DNA from: Mesaphorura yosii
Taxonomy: Eukaryota; Arthropoda; Collembola; Poduromorpha; Tullbergiidae
Reading direction: 5' to 3'
Assembly: GCA_009869945.1 (NCBI GenBank)
Contig: WIXG01000605.1
Location: 1-33,082, forward strand
DNA length: 33,082 nt
In this document: positions 1-8,987 of the stretch, one piece after another
Position numbering within the stretch: the first letter of the stretch is position 1
Layout: each line of letters starts with the position of its first letter
Made by a program: the position numbers and the translations under genes
The notes under the pieces: generated by a model
The model's input: only the letters and a program-made list of their open reading frames with translations
Databases searched by the model: none
Told to the model about the DNA's origin: nothing

Positions 1-626
1 TGGAAACTGCGCATCAGGCTTGACGCAGGCTGTGGCTGACGTCATCGTCGCCGTGCCCTCGTCGCCTGTATTGTGCGTCGATTCGATTTGACTCTTTACA
101 GTGCCAAATGCCATCCACACGCAAGGTGAATGGGCACTGAAATGGACAGCAACTAACCGCCGGCATACGTATTCACGCTTGTCACCTCTCTAATCGTCAA
201 TTCTTGGAATGTTGGATTCTTAGGAAAATATTCTTGGAACGACCAACCTTCTACGGCTCTTCTGCGAAAAACTAATCTCGCTTTCATTGGAAACGGCAAC
301 GGCAAACGGGCAAGTGCCCACGCGAATGAGAATAATGGTGTAGGTGGAGAATTAAAACGTATATCGTGTCTTGCCTGGAATTATTATTTAATTAACATTT
401 CATTCTTTTAACCTTCATTCCGATTTGGAAGGCACGTCATTAGTCATTAAGTATGCTTCGTGTTTCGTATTTGTGTCACGCCTTTCCAAGTTCATAGGAA
501 CTTCACGGCGACCCGCTTTCAAGGAGGAATATGTGCAACAACCACGATTACTTCTGTCAAGCATGAAAATACTTGTTTCGCACAGGAAATGCAGCGCAAT
601 CGTTGAATTTTGCTATTATAATTTGA
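1..626. other. Upstream region, no gene recognised
   Basis: No convincing coding exon is visible. A perfect TGACGTCA (CRE-type palindrome) lies at 37-44, which can occur by chance in a window this long. The first exon of the receptor-like gene to the right, with its start codon, may lie in the right half, but I could not fix it. Confidence 0.4.
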
Positions 627-2060
627 CAAGAATTCAATATTTGGTACGCGGGAAGTTACTGCCTGCCCTTTGAAATGGACACTCGGCTCACTCCCAATGG
701 TGGAATCAGACTTGGAACTAGTTTCACCTCAAACAATTGTTGCATTATACTATCAGAAAACACGCTCAACATCCTCCACTGGTACGTTTGGCTCTATCAT
801 CAAATCCTGCAGGGACTACCTCTCAAATGAAGCTCGGCAGGATCTAGTTTTGTGCACACTCCCCGGAGCAGTGTCTCGCCCTGGATAAACATCGACTGCC
901 TACTGCGAGGTTTAATCCTTCTATGGATGGTCTGCGTAGTATATTTCTTCGGATTCTCCCTTGCAAAATGGACGGGCATGAAAGTTTGGGAGCTGGCGAT
1001 GGACATGTTCTTGGTCACAGGAATCCTGGTGACCTTGCGTATCCTCATCGAGCTGCTGATCGGATCGACACTGGCCGCCTTGCTGAGTGTGGTGTTGGTG
1101 CTGAATAATTGATTAGGTAGTCCTTTTCGTGCTGCTGCTTGATGGGCGATGGGTTGTGGGGACTGAATTTAAATATTTAACAGCTCGTACGGCACGAAAG
1201 TCAACGTTCGCCGATTCGATGGCTTGGAATCCACGCTCCGCTCAATGAAGTGCATGGCTATCGTCCTAATCTCCGTGTGCCCGATCGCCGTATTCGTCAT
1301 CCTCCGGTTTTATGTCGTACTGACGGCTGGGCTAATCACTTCCCTAATTTCGACAGTTTTCCGAGTGAATCAAACAGGAGCTAATACGCTGCTCACGCTT
1401 TGGGGCTCGGTCCCTTTCACAATTGGCACGGCCGTCATGTCGGGCTACGGCATAATGATTATAATCGTGTATAATTTCGTCAACAGTTGGCTGTGCTATG
1501 TCGTGACGATCGATTTGAGGCTGAGTCGGACTCGGAACTGGCGTAAAGAATGGAAGATAATGATCCGTGCCATTCAGCTTCTTCACCACTTCTTCCTGCA
1601 GGATTACATCTACACGGCTGGAGCCGTTTTTGTTGGCACGGTGATTGTATTCGAGAATTGTGCGCTCTTCGCAATTCTGCGACTGCACGCGGTCATCAAT
1701 CCAGGGCTCATGCTCGTGCTGTACAGCACGCAGGTTCGGGCATTCAAGACTGGAGAGCGAACAATTGCGCGTACTCGACCAAAATCAGGTCGATTAATAT
1801 AGCAGCGCTCACAGGCGGCGACGGGGGCGAATTCGTGTCCGGCGAGCCAAGAGCGCCAAGGCATTCGCGAAATTCACACGGTCGTGCCCCCCGCTGAAGT
1901 GGAAAATGGGCGTTTTGTACCCAGTCACGAACGGACTTTCTTGAGTCTCCTGAGTGAAGTCTCCGTCCCGTTCCTGATTCAGATGTTGGTGTTGTCGTAT
2001 AAATCAATTATCGCTCGTTCGGTTTCAGTTTCGACTTCGATCACAAAGTGTAATCGCTAG
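627..2060 (+). CDS. Multi-pass membrane protein, chemoreceptor-like (N-terminus unresolved)
   Basis: Exon model: about 627-781, 872-1093, 1184-1733, 1806-2060. From the first in-frame ATG (675) it gives 377 residues, a usual size for an arthropod seven-helix gustatory/odorant-type receptor. The frame stays open upstream of that ATG to 627 and includes LPFEMD just before TM1, so the true start is probably in an earlier exon. Hydrophobic segments are near residues 47-66 and 78-110, with about four more in exon 3. Exon 4 ends in a last helix reading TFLSLLSEVSVPFLIQMLVL. Exons 2, 3 and 4 share one genomic frame. The in-frame TAG at 1800-1802 is removed by a proposed 72-bp intron (CAG|GTTCGG to TATAGCAG). 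Donors at 1094 (GTTGGT) and 1734 (GTTCGG) are weak, so a decaying gene is possible. The family call rests on helix pattern and size only. Ligand and subfamily are unknown. Confidence 0.45.
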
Positions 2061-2215
2061 TCGCTTGAAATGATAGCAGCAAAAATGAAAGCAGACACTA
2101 CATTGGGGGCAATGAGCGACTTTTTCCAGCAGAGCATTCTTTGTTATTCACTCATAAGAGTCGAGATCGAGACTGAACTAAATTCGCATAACGCATGGCT
2201 GTGTAGCAGGTTGCC
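2061..2215 (+). other. Short spacer between receptor-like gene and TATA promoter
   Basis: This spacer of 155 bases has no ORF of note. It would hold the 3' UTR of the receptor-like gene, although no AATAAA is visible in it, and the upstream part of the promoter at 2216. Confidence 0.35.
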
Positions 2216-2253
2216 TATAAATATGAGCTGCAACAGGGTTTTCTAGTCAGTCT
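2216..2253 (+). promoter_or_regulatory. Core promoter: TATA box plus TCAGT initiator
   Basis: TATAAATA lies at 2216-2223 and an arthropod-type initiator TCAGTCT at 2247-2253. If A2249 is +1, the first T of the TATA box is at about -33, the canonical spacing. No DPE match was seen at +28. This is the clearest complete core promoter in the window. Confidence 0.65.
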
Positions 2254-2940
2254 TTATTCGGACCTCGACCAGTTAAAACCAACGATCACTGCCTGCCTAC
2301 TGCCTATCTCCCGACCTCGTCCAACAAGTTGTTCACTGCCCGAAGTCCAAGCCACGACTGAGGCTCGAGCCGAAAGTCGGTGCATCACTGCCACTGCTAC
2401 TGCCTCAATGAATTTTGGCAGTCAGAAAAATGCCAGTTTGCACTCCACACATGCTCCATGGCTTACCGGGACTCGCGCTTATGCAAATCGGATCCTAATG
2501 CTGTAAATTATGGACTCAACTGGCGGCAGCGGCGCCACGGCACGGCTTCGACCTCGGCTGGAGGTTAGCGTTGGCCGGAAATAAATTGGAATTATCAATA
2601 GAAAAGCAAGACAATATTTAATTCGGAAGTTCATTAATTAATTACAGTTCAATAATGCAAGCAATATTTGCATTTACAAGTACTCTGTATTTTTCTTATC
2701 CAATTATCGATGGAATTGGAGTTACGGGTAGCCAGGCCACAGTGCGCCGCATTACACAATGTTGGTTGTGTTGTGTTGGCGAACGCAACCTAACCCATGC
2801 AGTCCCATGTGTTCTGGAACTTAGAATTGCTCTGACTACCCTTAATTCCAATCCAACCCAATTATCATATCTTTACTCTTACTCTTTGTTTTACAAGTAC
2901 TCTTATCTTTGGAATAAACTCAAAACATTGAAAATGTAAA
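2249..2940 (+). ncRNA. Compact transcription unit, possibly noncoding or encoding a short peptide
   Basis: The unit runs from the TATA/initiator promoter to an AATAAA at 2913-2918, about 690 nt in all. Candidate ORFs are short and unlike known proteins: 32 codons from the ATG near 2408, 62 codons from 2380, and 94 codons from 2655 that are low in complexity and rich in Leu/Tyr/Ser. A possible intron runs from the donor at 2564 (GAG|GTTAGC) to the acceptor at 2646-2647 (TTACAG). Splicing the small ORF that starts at 2510 across it would give about 45 residues. No known family is recognised. The unit converges on the NRDP1-like gene, whose stop codon is only about 50 bp beyond the poly(A) signal. 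Confidence 0.35.
2913..2918 (+). terminator. Poly(A) signal AATAAA
   Basis: This is a canonical hexamer 660 nt downstream of the TATA/initiator promoter on the same strand. It is the likely 3' end signal of the compact unit. Confidence 0.5.
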
Positions 2941-2969
2941 ATGCCAAATTCCACGTGATGAGTCTAAAA

Positions 2970-4163
2970 TTATTTCTTGAATCGGGCTGGGCATGGGCGG
3001 CACGAGGCCGATGATGCTCTTGTTGATCGACGAGTTGGAGGCGGAGGCGCTGCCGTTCCAGAGGACGTTGATTGCGACGACGGAGCCCGGCCAGCTAGGA
3101 TCCGATATCCGGCAGCGAGAAGTCCCAAGTTCATGCTGCTGCTGCGAGCAGCTGGAGATCTGGCCGGATATGGTGCAGTATTCTGGAAGCGAGCCGGGCA
3201 TGGTGCAGTATTCTGGAAGCGAGCCGGGCATGGTCGACGACGTGTCGGTGCGGAAGCCACAGACGTGGCAGCAGCAATAGCCGAGCTGGTGGATGCGGAG
3301 GCGATAGCTGCTTGTGGATTTCTTTGTCCTTGTGTTAAAGCTAAAGCGCTAATTGAATCATCAAGAGACAGAGTCACCCCAGAAGCCGAGGCGGTGGTGA
3401 CCTTGTAACGAGCGGGGCATGCTCTTGCTCTTGTCGATGTTGACGGCGAAGTCTCCGCCCGCGCAACGGCAGTGGGAACCGCTGCTGATTGTGTAGTTCG
3501 GTTCGATGTTATTCTTGAGCTAAGGTGTAAAATCAGGCTGCGATACCTGTCAAGCTTTTCTGTCGTGGCCGACAGCTCAAGACTTTTGGCATGCAGATCG
3601 CCCGTCGCCTGCTGCAGTTCGTCCTCCTTAGTTTGCAACTCAGTCTTCAATGCTTGCAGCTGATCCTTCAGATAGGCAACGCAACTATGATAGGGCTCAT
3701 GGATCCTGTTCACCACGGCCCCACAACCAATGGCACATGGCCGCTTGTTTTCTGGGTTGAATTCACAGCGCCCGTTGTGCTCCGCCAAATCTGCCAATGC
3801 CAAAATCTCGTTGCAGCCAGCGGCCTTGAATTGGCATTTCATCTGAAGTCCTGCGAAATCAAAAGTGCCCAGAGTGAGAAGAGAAGAGGTAAAATTTTAA
3901 AGAAGGATGTGGCGTGATAAAAATGTCAACATACCATTCAGCAGGTTCATGTAAATACGTGGAGGTTTCTTCAACTCCTCGATTTCCAGTCTGTCGATGG
4001 GGCAAGTGTTATTTCTTCTGTGCCACTCTTCAATGCACTCCTTGCAAAATGCGTGCTCGCAAGGCTCCAGCAGAGTTGCCTCCTTCAGTACGTCTTGACA
4101 TATGGAGCACAGGAACTCCTGATTGATGTTTTCCTCGATGAATAAATCGACTGGATAACCCAT
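2970..4163 (-). CDS. NRDP1/RNF41-like RING E3 ubiquitin ligase with divergent C-terminus
   Basis: Two exons (4163-3935 and 3850-2970) are joined by an 84-bp GT-AG intron with a TTTCGCAG acceptor. They encode 369 residues. The start MGYPVDLF and the C3HC3D RING (C19, C22, C35, H37, C40, C43, C54, D57) follow the NRDP1 pattern, including Asp in place of the last Cys. A SIAH/TRAF-type zinc region follows (C82, C89, H101, C105, C115, C119, H131, C133), then a coiled coil at about 136-189. Known NRDP1 proteins continue into a USP8- and receptor-binding C-terminal domain. Here that part is replaced by Ala/Ser/Thr/Arg-rich sequence carrying CPAR at 221, 284, 294 and 363 and a degenerate YPAR at 304. 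The ligase fold is confident; substrates may differ from those of NRDP1. The start has A at -3 and G at +4. A 5' UTR intron lies just upstream. Confidence 0.85.
3171..3230. repeat. Exact 30-bp tandem duplication, two copies
   Basis: The 30-bp unit at 3171-3200 is repeated exactly at 3201-3230. It lies inside the NRDP1-like coding exon and keeps frame. It produces two consecutive 10-residue CPARFQNTAP units. Confidence 0.95.
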
Positions 4164-4414
4164 TTTGAAATTCGAATGCTGAAAATAAAAGTCTAGTCTG
4201 TAAAAGCAATGTTAATTAACAATATTAATCAGATAACAGATAACCTCCCCATATATTAAGCGTATGAATATTGTCCAGTAAATTGCTAAATTGAATGAAA
4301 ATTACCTGCAGATTAATGGCGAATATATGGATTATCCAACCGTACTGAAGCGCCACTAAAGAACCGCGTTATTTCGGCGGTTTAGATTGTTAACGTTGAC
4401 ACTGACACACTGAT
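4164..4414 (-). promoter_or_regulatory. 5' UTR, UTR intron and probable start site of the NRDP1-like gene
   Basis: On the minus strand a UTR exon ends at 4306 with donor CTGCAG|GTAATT. The intron runs 4305-4179 and ends TTTTATTTTCAG. A second UTR piece, 4178-4164, leads into the ATG. Two TCAGTG initiator-like words lie on the minus strand close to 4405 and 4414, placing transcription starts about 100 nt before the donor. No TATA box is seen at the right distance. Confidence 0.5.
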
Positions 4415-5255
4415 TAAGAATTTAATGAGTTTTTGGGTGAACACGATTTAAGCAATGGGATTCTCGTCTCCAGTTCGAAAGACAGTGGGCGGGAGGTCGT
4501 GCAGCTCATGTGATCATCCTCTCCTTTCCTCCTCTCGCTTTCGCTTTGTTGCAGTTCTTACGCTGTAGAACAAGTCCCTTGATTATTAACTGAAGAATTG
4601 AAGGGTGGAAATGATCTCTTTTATGTACACTGTACAACTGGACCTGCACCCTTTTTACCCTAAGCTAGATAAGGCAGAAGCAGAAGCGAAAGGGTACTCG
4701 AATTCTCCAGCACTGCGGGAAAGGGTAGGAGTGTCCTGGGTGCTGTGATGTGGGACAAGATCAAATCAGCCCCTTCTCTCCTCTCCTGGAGAAAGGATGC
4801 AGGCGCAACCGCAGCCTTTGCTGTTGTGTTGTGGTACTTGAATCTTGCATCTTGGCTGGAGCGAATTCCAATTCCAGTTTTTGTTGAGCGTTGTGCTTTG
4901 GCTTAGGAGTTGGTCGGTCTGAGGTTCGTTAAGAAATGAACGCTTCATTCAAGGGGACGTGGTTGTATTTATACCGAGAGGGGAGGACTTAAAGACGCTC
5001 TCGCTTAGAGCCGCTTTCCTTATGCTCTCATAGAGCTACAAGCTTCTGTCCATGGAGCATAGCATAGCTTATCTATTGATATGATTTAACATGTAATTTG
5101 ACGCTTTCCAATTTACAATGCGGAATGAATGACTGAATTACATTACTGCATTGCTGCAAGCCACAACTTGGTTTCATTTTATTCCAATTCAATGGAATGG
5201 AAGTAAATTGTAAATAAACGGTACCTGTAATTGTAAAGAATTACTGTAATCATAA
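4415..5255. other. Intergenic spacer between NRDP1-like promoter and Chk1 3' end
   Basis: No coding region is supported. There is a plus-strand TATTTATA near 4968 without a good initiator downstream, and an AATAAA near 5213 with no matching gene. Proximal promoter elements for the NRDP1-like gene (minus strand) should lie at the left edge. Confidence 0.45.
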
Positions 5256-5261
5256 TTTATT
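5256..5261 (-). terminator. Poly(A) signal of Chk1
   Basis: This is AATAAA on the minus strand, 122 bp after the Chk1 stop codon. It is the first canonical signal downstream and implies a short 3' UTR. Confidence 0.6.
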
Positions 5262-5383
5262 AATTAATGCGGGTGCGGGTAGAGAAAAGAGAAAGAGAGA
5301 ATGTACCGCACAAGTCCGAAGATCTCAATGTCAACGTCATCGTAATTGTAAGCACAAATGCCGAATTCTGTGCTGCTTCAGAT

Positions 5384-7234
5384 TTAAACTCTCGCCTGCA
5401 ACTCGATCTCTTCATTTTCCTCGAAGTTGATATTCCTGTTTATCTTCGCTTGCTTCGCTGCTGGCGGCGCCTGACACGCACTGGCATTTTCGTCTTCGTC
5501 AAAGAGGTCGTCTTGGCTCATCGGGCTCGGCTCCGATCGCGCCGAGGGCGATGGCGTTGGAGCCGAGTTCGTCCCGTGCGGGGTCCCCACCTGCGAAGAC
5601 GCCAACAGTCTCCACGTCAGCAGCGGGTCTTTGCGCTCGATCGCTCCCAGGAGTTCGCGTATCTTGACGAAGTATCGCTTGAACTCGAGGCCGTCTCCCT
5701 GCGACAGACGGAAATCGAGGAGAATAGTCGAATCGTTCATTTCGATAACAGACGCTTTAAAGACGAGTTGCATTTTGCGACGGTCGGTTACGGTCACGGT
5801 GACGATGATGGCGGATGTCTTAGACTGCTGCTGAATTTTGTACCCGAAATGCAGGTCGTCGAGGGCCTTGCGAAGAATGCGGAGCGTGTCTTCTCGTTTT
5901 GTGTTGACGCAGAAGCGAGTCATGCGCTTGACGAGGCGCTGCATTGACAGGAACCCGCCGCCGGTGCCCGGCGTGCTTTGGCTGAGTCCCGACGACTGCT
6001 GCGAATTGAGGAAAAAGTCTTCTGCGGAGGTGGCGGCGGGTTGCGAGAAGCTGAAAACATTCATAGTGAACAGGTCGCCGGTTCGTGTCGAGCCAGAGCC
6101 AGGGGAGCCTAGACATCCACCACCGTTTGGGATGCATTTCCTTGGACTTTGAACAATTGCTTCGGGTTGCGAGTAGGAACCATAAATTCTTGAGATATCA
6201 TCATCGAACATGAGGAGAGGGGCTTTGTCACCCTTATCGCCTGCAGTATTTGCTCCGGCTCCTGAGAGGGGTTTCACAGCCTTGGCACGCCTTTTCATCT
6301 TCAGTTTCCCTTCTTCAGACGTGTTAAACCAGCTGTGTGCCATGATCTGTTCAATCGAGATCCGTTTCTTCGGTTGGGGATGCAGGACCTTGCGGAGAAA
6401 ATTGTACGTGTTGAGGCTCAGCTTATTCCATAGCGAATGTGATGCGTGAATGGATGCGCTGCTGAATATCCAATCTTTGTACTGCTTGCAATCGTCCAGC
6501 GGTCTGTCCCAGGGTAATTCGCCAACCAAGAGCACGACAAGAATAATTCCACACGACCAAACGTCTGCCGGGACGCCTTTGTATCCAACGGTCTTCTTGA
6601 GCACTTCGGGAGCCACGTACGGCAGCGTTCCACACCGTTTGTCCAGAAGCCTTTCGATCCCATTCTTTCGAAAGATCGTGGCCAGTCCAAAATCACTAAT
6701 TTTGACATTGTTGTGCGTGTCGAGCAGCAGCTGCAAATGTGACACAGATATCATTGAGCTTTAAATTGTGGCACTGATTCTTGACCTCCCGGAATAAAAT
6801 ATCTGAAGTCAACTTACATTTTCCGGCTTCAAGTCTCGGTGCACGATGCCAAGCGAGTGGAGGTACTGCACACCCGCGATAATTTGCTTGAAGTAGCGAT
6901 GAGCTAGATTTAACGGTTGAAGTCCGACGTCGGGCTCAATCTTGTCAAATAATTCTCCTCCGGACGCGTATTCCAGGAAGATGTACTCATTATTTTCGTC
7001 GTTCCGGCTTCCATAAAATTTGATGATGTTGGGATGCGTGAGGAGCCGATGTATTGCAACTTCCTTCTTAATGGCCTTCTCTACATTTTCTCTTGGCGCA
7101 TTCGCTTGCTTGTAGTGGATTATCTTAAGTGCGAGTTCGTGTCGTGTTTCTCTGTTCACAAGGAGGTACACATCTCCAAATGCTCCTTCGCCTAGTGTTT
7201 GTTCGATGAACCATTCGTCGACAAATTCTACCAT
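5384..7234 (-). CDS. Chk1: Checkpoint kinase 1 (Chk1)
   Basis: Two exons (7234-6818 and 6730-5384) with an 87-bp intron (AAT|GTAAGT to TTTGCAG) give 587 residues. Chk1 is the Ser/Thr kinase that ATR activates during replication stress; it phosphorylates CDC25 to hold the cell cycle. Seen here: glycine loop GEGAFGDV (15-22), catalytic K37, HRD 132-134, DFG 152-154, and SCGIILVVLLVGELPWDRP in the C-lobe. A KA1-like regulatory domain spans about 403-505 with RLVKRMTRF and LDFRLSQGDGLEFKR, both hallmark Chk1 segments. Two SQ sites match the ATR targets of human Chk1: S326 in YGSYSQPE (human S317) and S368 in FSFSQP (human S345). The protein is about 110 residues longer than human Chk1, mainly from an acidic Ser/Pro-rich tail after about 515 and a longer linker. 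The start has A at -3 and G at +4, and a 5' UTR acceptor lies 59 bp upstream. Confidence 0.96.
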
Positions 7235-7852
7235 GATACTTGCAACGGCCGAGAAGCGCTAGCAGGCGGGTCTTAGAGATTTGGCCGTTAATCCTGAAAG
7301 TATAGAAGAAAAACGAGACTAGACAAATGCTCATTGGTGATTCAGATTTTTGTACACGAACAAGTCAGCCACAAGGTTCCAGTTCCACTACCTCGATTAC
7401 TTACCTGATATAATGCAAGTTCCAAGTTCTCCAAACCAACCAAAATTCGATGAATACCAATAATCTTCGTTTATGACTCCTTCGATCGATATCAGGCTTA
7501 CCACTTTCCAACTAAACGACAAAGCGAGTGATACGATAATCTTCTGGAAGGCACAGGCAAGGCTTTGAGAACAAAAGGGAAAGGAAAAACAGAACTGTTA
7601 ACTTTTTATTCAACCGCCAGCAAGTCCAGACTTTAATTTAATTAGCTTCAGAGAGTCAAGCCTTGATTTTGATTTAATTTCACTTACCTGAGCCACTCTC
7701 AAACAGTCAAAGATATCCAATTATCAGTCCAGACGCCGCACAGGTTGAAGTCCAATTGGAAAATGAAGTACTGGAGACACAGCACACAGAATTAGCCAAA
7801 TAATCAGCAACTAAAAACGTTTTTCAAATTGAATCCAGGCGAGTTTACTGAA
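7235..7852 (-). promoter_or_regulatory. Chk1 5' UTR exons and probable promoter region
   Basis: On the minus strand the exon with the start codon begins at 7293 after acceptor ATACTTTCAG. Upstream donors CAG|GTAAGT occur at 7404 and 7687, and an acceptor-like CCTTCCAG lies near 7544. This suggests either a chain of small UTR exons or alternative first exons. An initiator-like TCAGTA lies close to 7850. No TATA box was seen. Confidence 0.45.
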
Positions 7853-8810
7853 TGAATGCAATGCACGCATGTAAAAGTGAAATGAAAGTCCAAAGCCGCT
7901 CTCTCAATTCAATTCGCTCCAAAACCCGTCTTTGTTGTTGGCCAGCACGTCCAAACTTGCACAGCACACACGAAAGGTGGCAGAGACCGAGCGCAATGCG
8001 ATTCAAAACTCAAGACAAGACTCAACGTGAGCAGTTCAGTTAGGAGCTGTTTAGTTGCTTGTATTTATTTTCACATTTACGCTTACGTATTTAAAGTTAG
8101 ATTACCTTGGCCAATTTCTTGTTTCTTGTCTCACTGTACCTGATCCTTTGTTAAGTTTTAGCTTTAGCGTTCTCTCGCATCGTTATCAGTGAGTTACTTT
8201 ACTAATTCCACTTCTATTTTCGTGGAATTTGCATAATTCAGTGTGCAAGGCCACGGCGACTGACAGATCAATAGAGAATCAATAAATTCTTCCGACTGTC
8301 GGTGACAAATTCCAGTTTAAACATCGCCGGAAGTCTAATTCCAAGATAAGAAAGGCTGCCCTGAGCCCCTGTGCTTTATGGTGATTAGATAAGAAGGTAA
8401 GAACCCCACATCCGTACATTTTATTGCATTAGATTGAGAGCTGGGTCGATATTTTATGACAGGACGTCAAAATTCGCGTTCCTCACCTCTCCGGTCCCGT
8501 CCCGTCCTTTCATACATAATGCCTTGTCCAATTGCTGGCACCGGCGCTTGCCTTGTAGCATCGCAGCATATCAGTGTTGGTGGCGGCGGACATGCATAAT
8601 TTATCCTTCCACGTACACGTTTCGAATTCGCATCCGTAACATGAAGGGAAATAAATGGAGCTAGCTTTAGTTTTGTTGATGCGTCGTCTGTTTGTGACAG
8701 TTTGAGTTTACTGGGCCTAGGTCCTTTCTCTTTCTCTTGCTGTTGTTGACCACGCGAAGCATTTGTTATCAACAACGGCGTATACTGCGAGGAGGAAAGT
8801 AGGTTTGTCA
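7853..8810. other. Noncoding spacer, 5' side of Chk1
   Basis: No gene is supported. ORFs here (for example minus strand 8467-8817, which lacks an ATG start) have no family features. The interval probably holds proximal regulatory sequence of Chk1 (minus) and of any plus-strand transcript to its right. The two leftmost members of the ATTCGC series are at 8472 and 8626. Confidence 0.35.
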
Positions 8811-8987
8811 ATGTCACCGGCAGAAGGGCAGAGCGGCAGCGGACCGACGCAAGCTCGAACTAGAAATAGGACGAACCGCGAACCGCCTGCGCCTGTACGC
8901 GTTCAAGACAAACAGGAAAAGGAAATTGACGTTCTCCATTATGTAAAGTGGTTTTTTACAATTCCGACTTTATACGTGAGTGATTGA
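8811..8987 (+). CDS. Candidate coding or leader exon (low confidence)
   Basis: An ATG at 8811 opens 58 codons with a Gln/Arg/Pro-rich, charged composition (MSPAEGQSGSGPTQ...) more protein-like than its surroundings. A donor-like TAT|GTAAAG after codon 44 (exon end 8942, phase 0) would make it a first exon. Splicing it in phase to the leader exon 20869-20913 keeps the frame open for 15 more codons, then 16 codons of the next exon, before a TGA at 21122, two codons short of the RNF144 start. It could therefore be part of a long 5' leader of the RNF144 gene, an unrelated small gene, or chance. No known family is recognised. Confidence 0.25.
   Translation: MSPAEGQSGSGPTQARTRNRTNREPPAPVRVQDKQEKEIDVLHYVKWFFTIPTLYVSD

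Noticed and set aside
37..44. TGACGTCA palindrome, also at 32030-32037
   Set aside because: A perfect CRE-type site, but two in 33 kb is close to chance and neither is tied to a mapped promoter.
425..673. 82-codon plus-strand ORF upstream of the receptor-like gene
   Set aside because: It is not in the frame that reads into the receptor exon, begins without ATG, and shows no helix or domain.
4961..5003. Plus-strand TATTTATA as a promoter
   Set aside because: No initiator lies at the right distance and there is no gene downstream on that strand before the Chk1 3' end.
5267..5947. 226-codon plus-strand ORF opposite Chk1
   Set aside because: It is antisense to the well-supported Chk1 C-terminal exon, and its Arg/Leu-rich product is a by-product of that coding strand.
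8467..8817. 116-codon minus-strand ORF
   Set aside because: It has no ATG at its head, no family features and low-complexity Gln/Pro runs.
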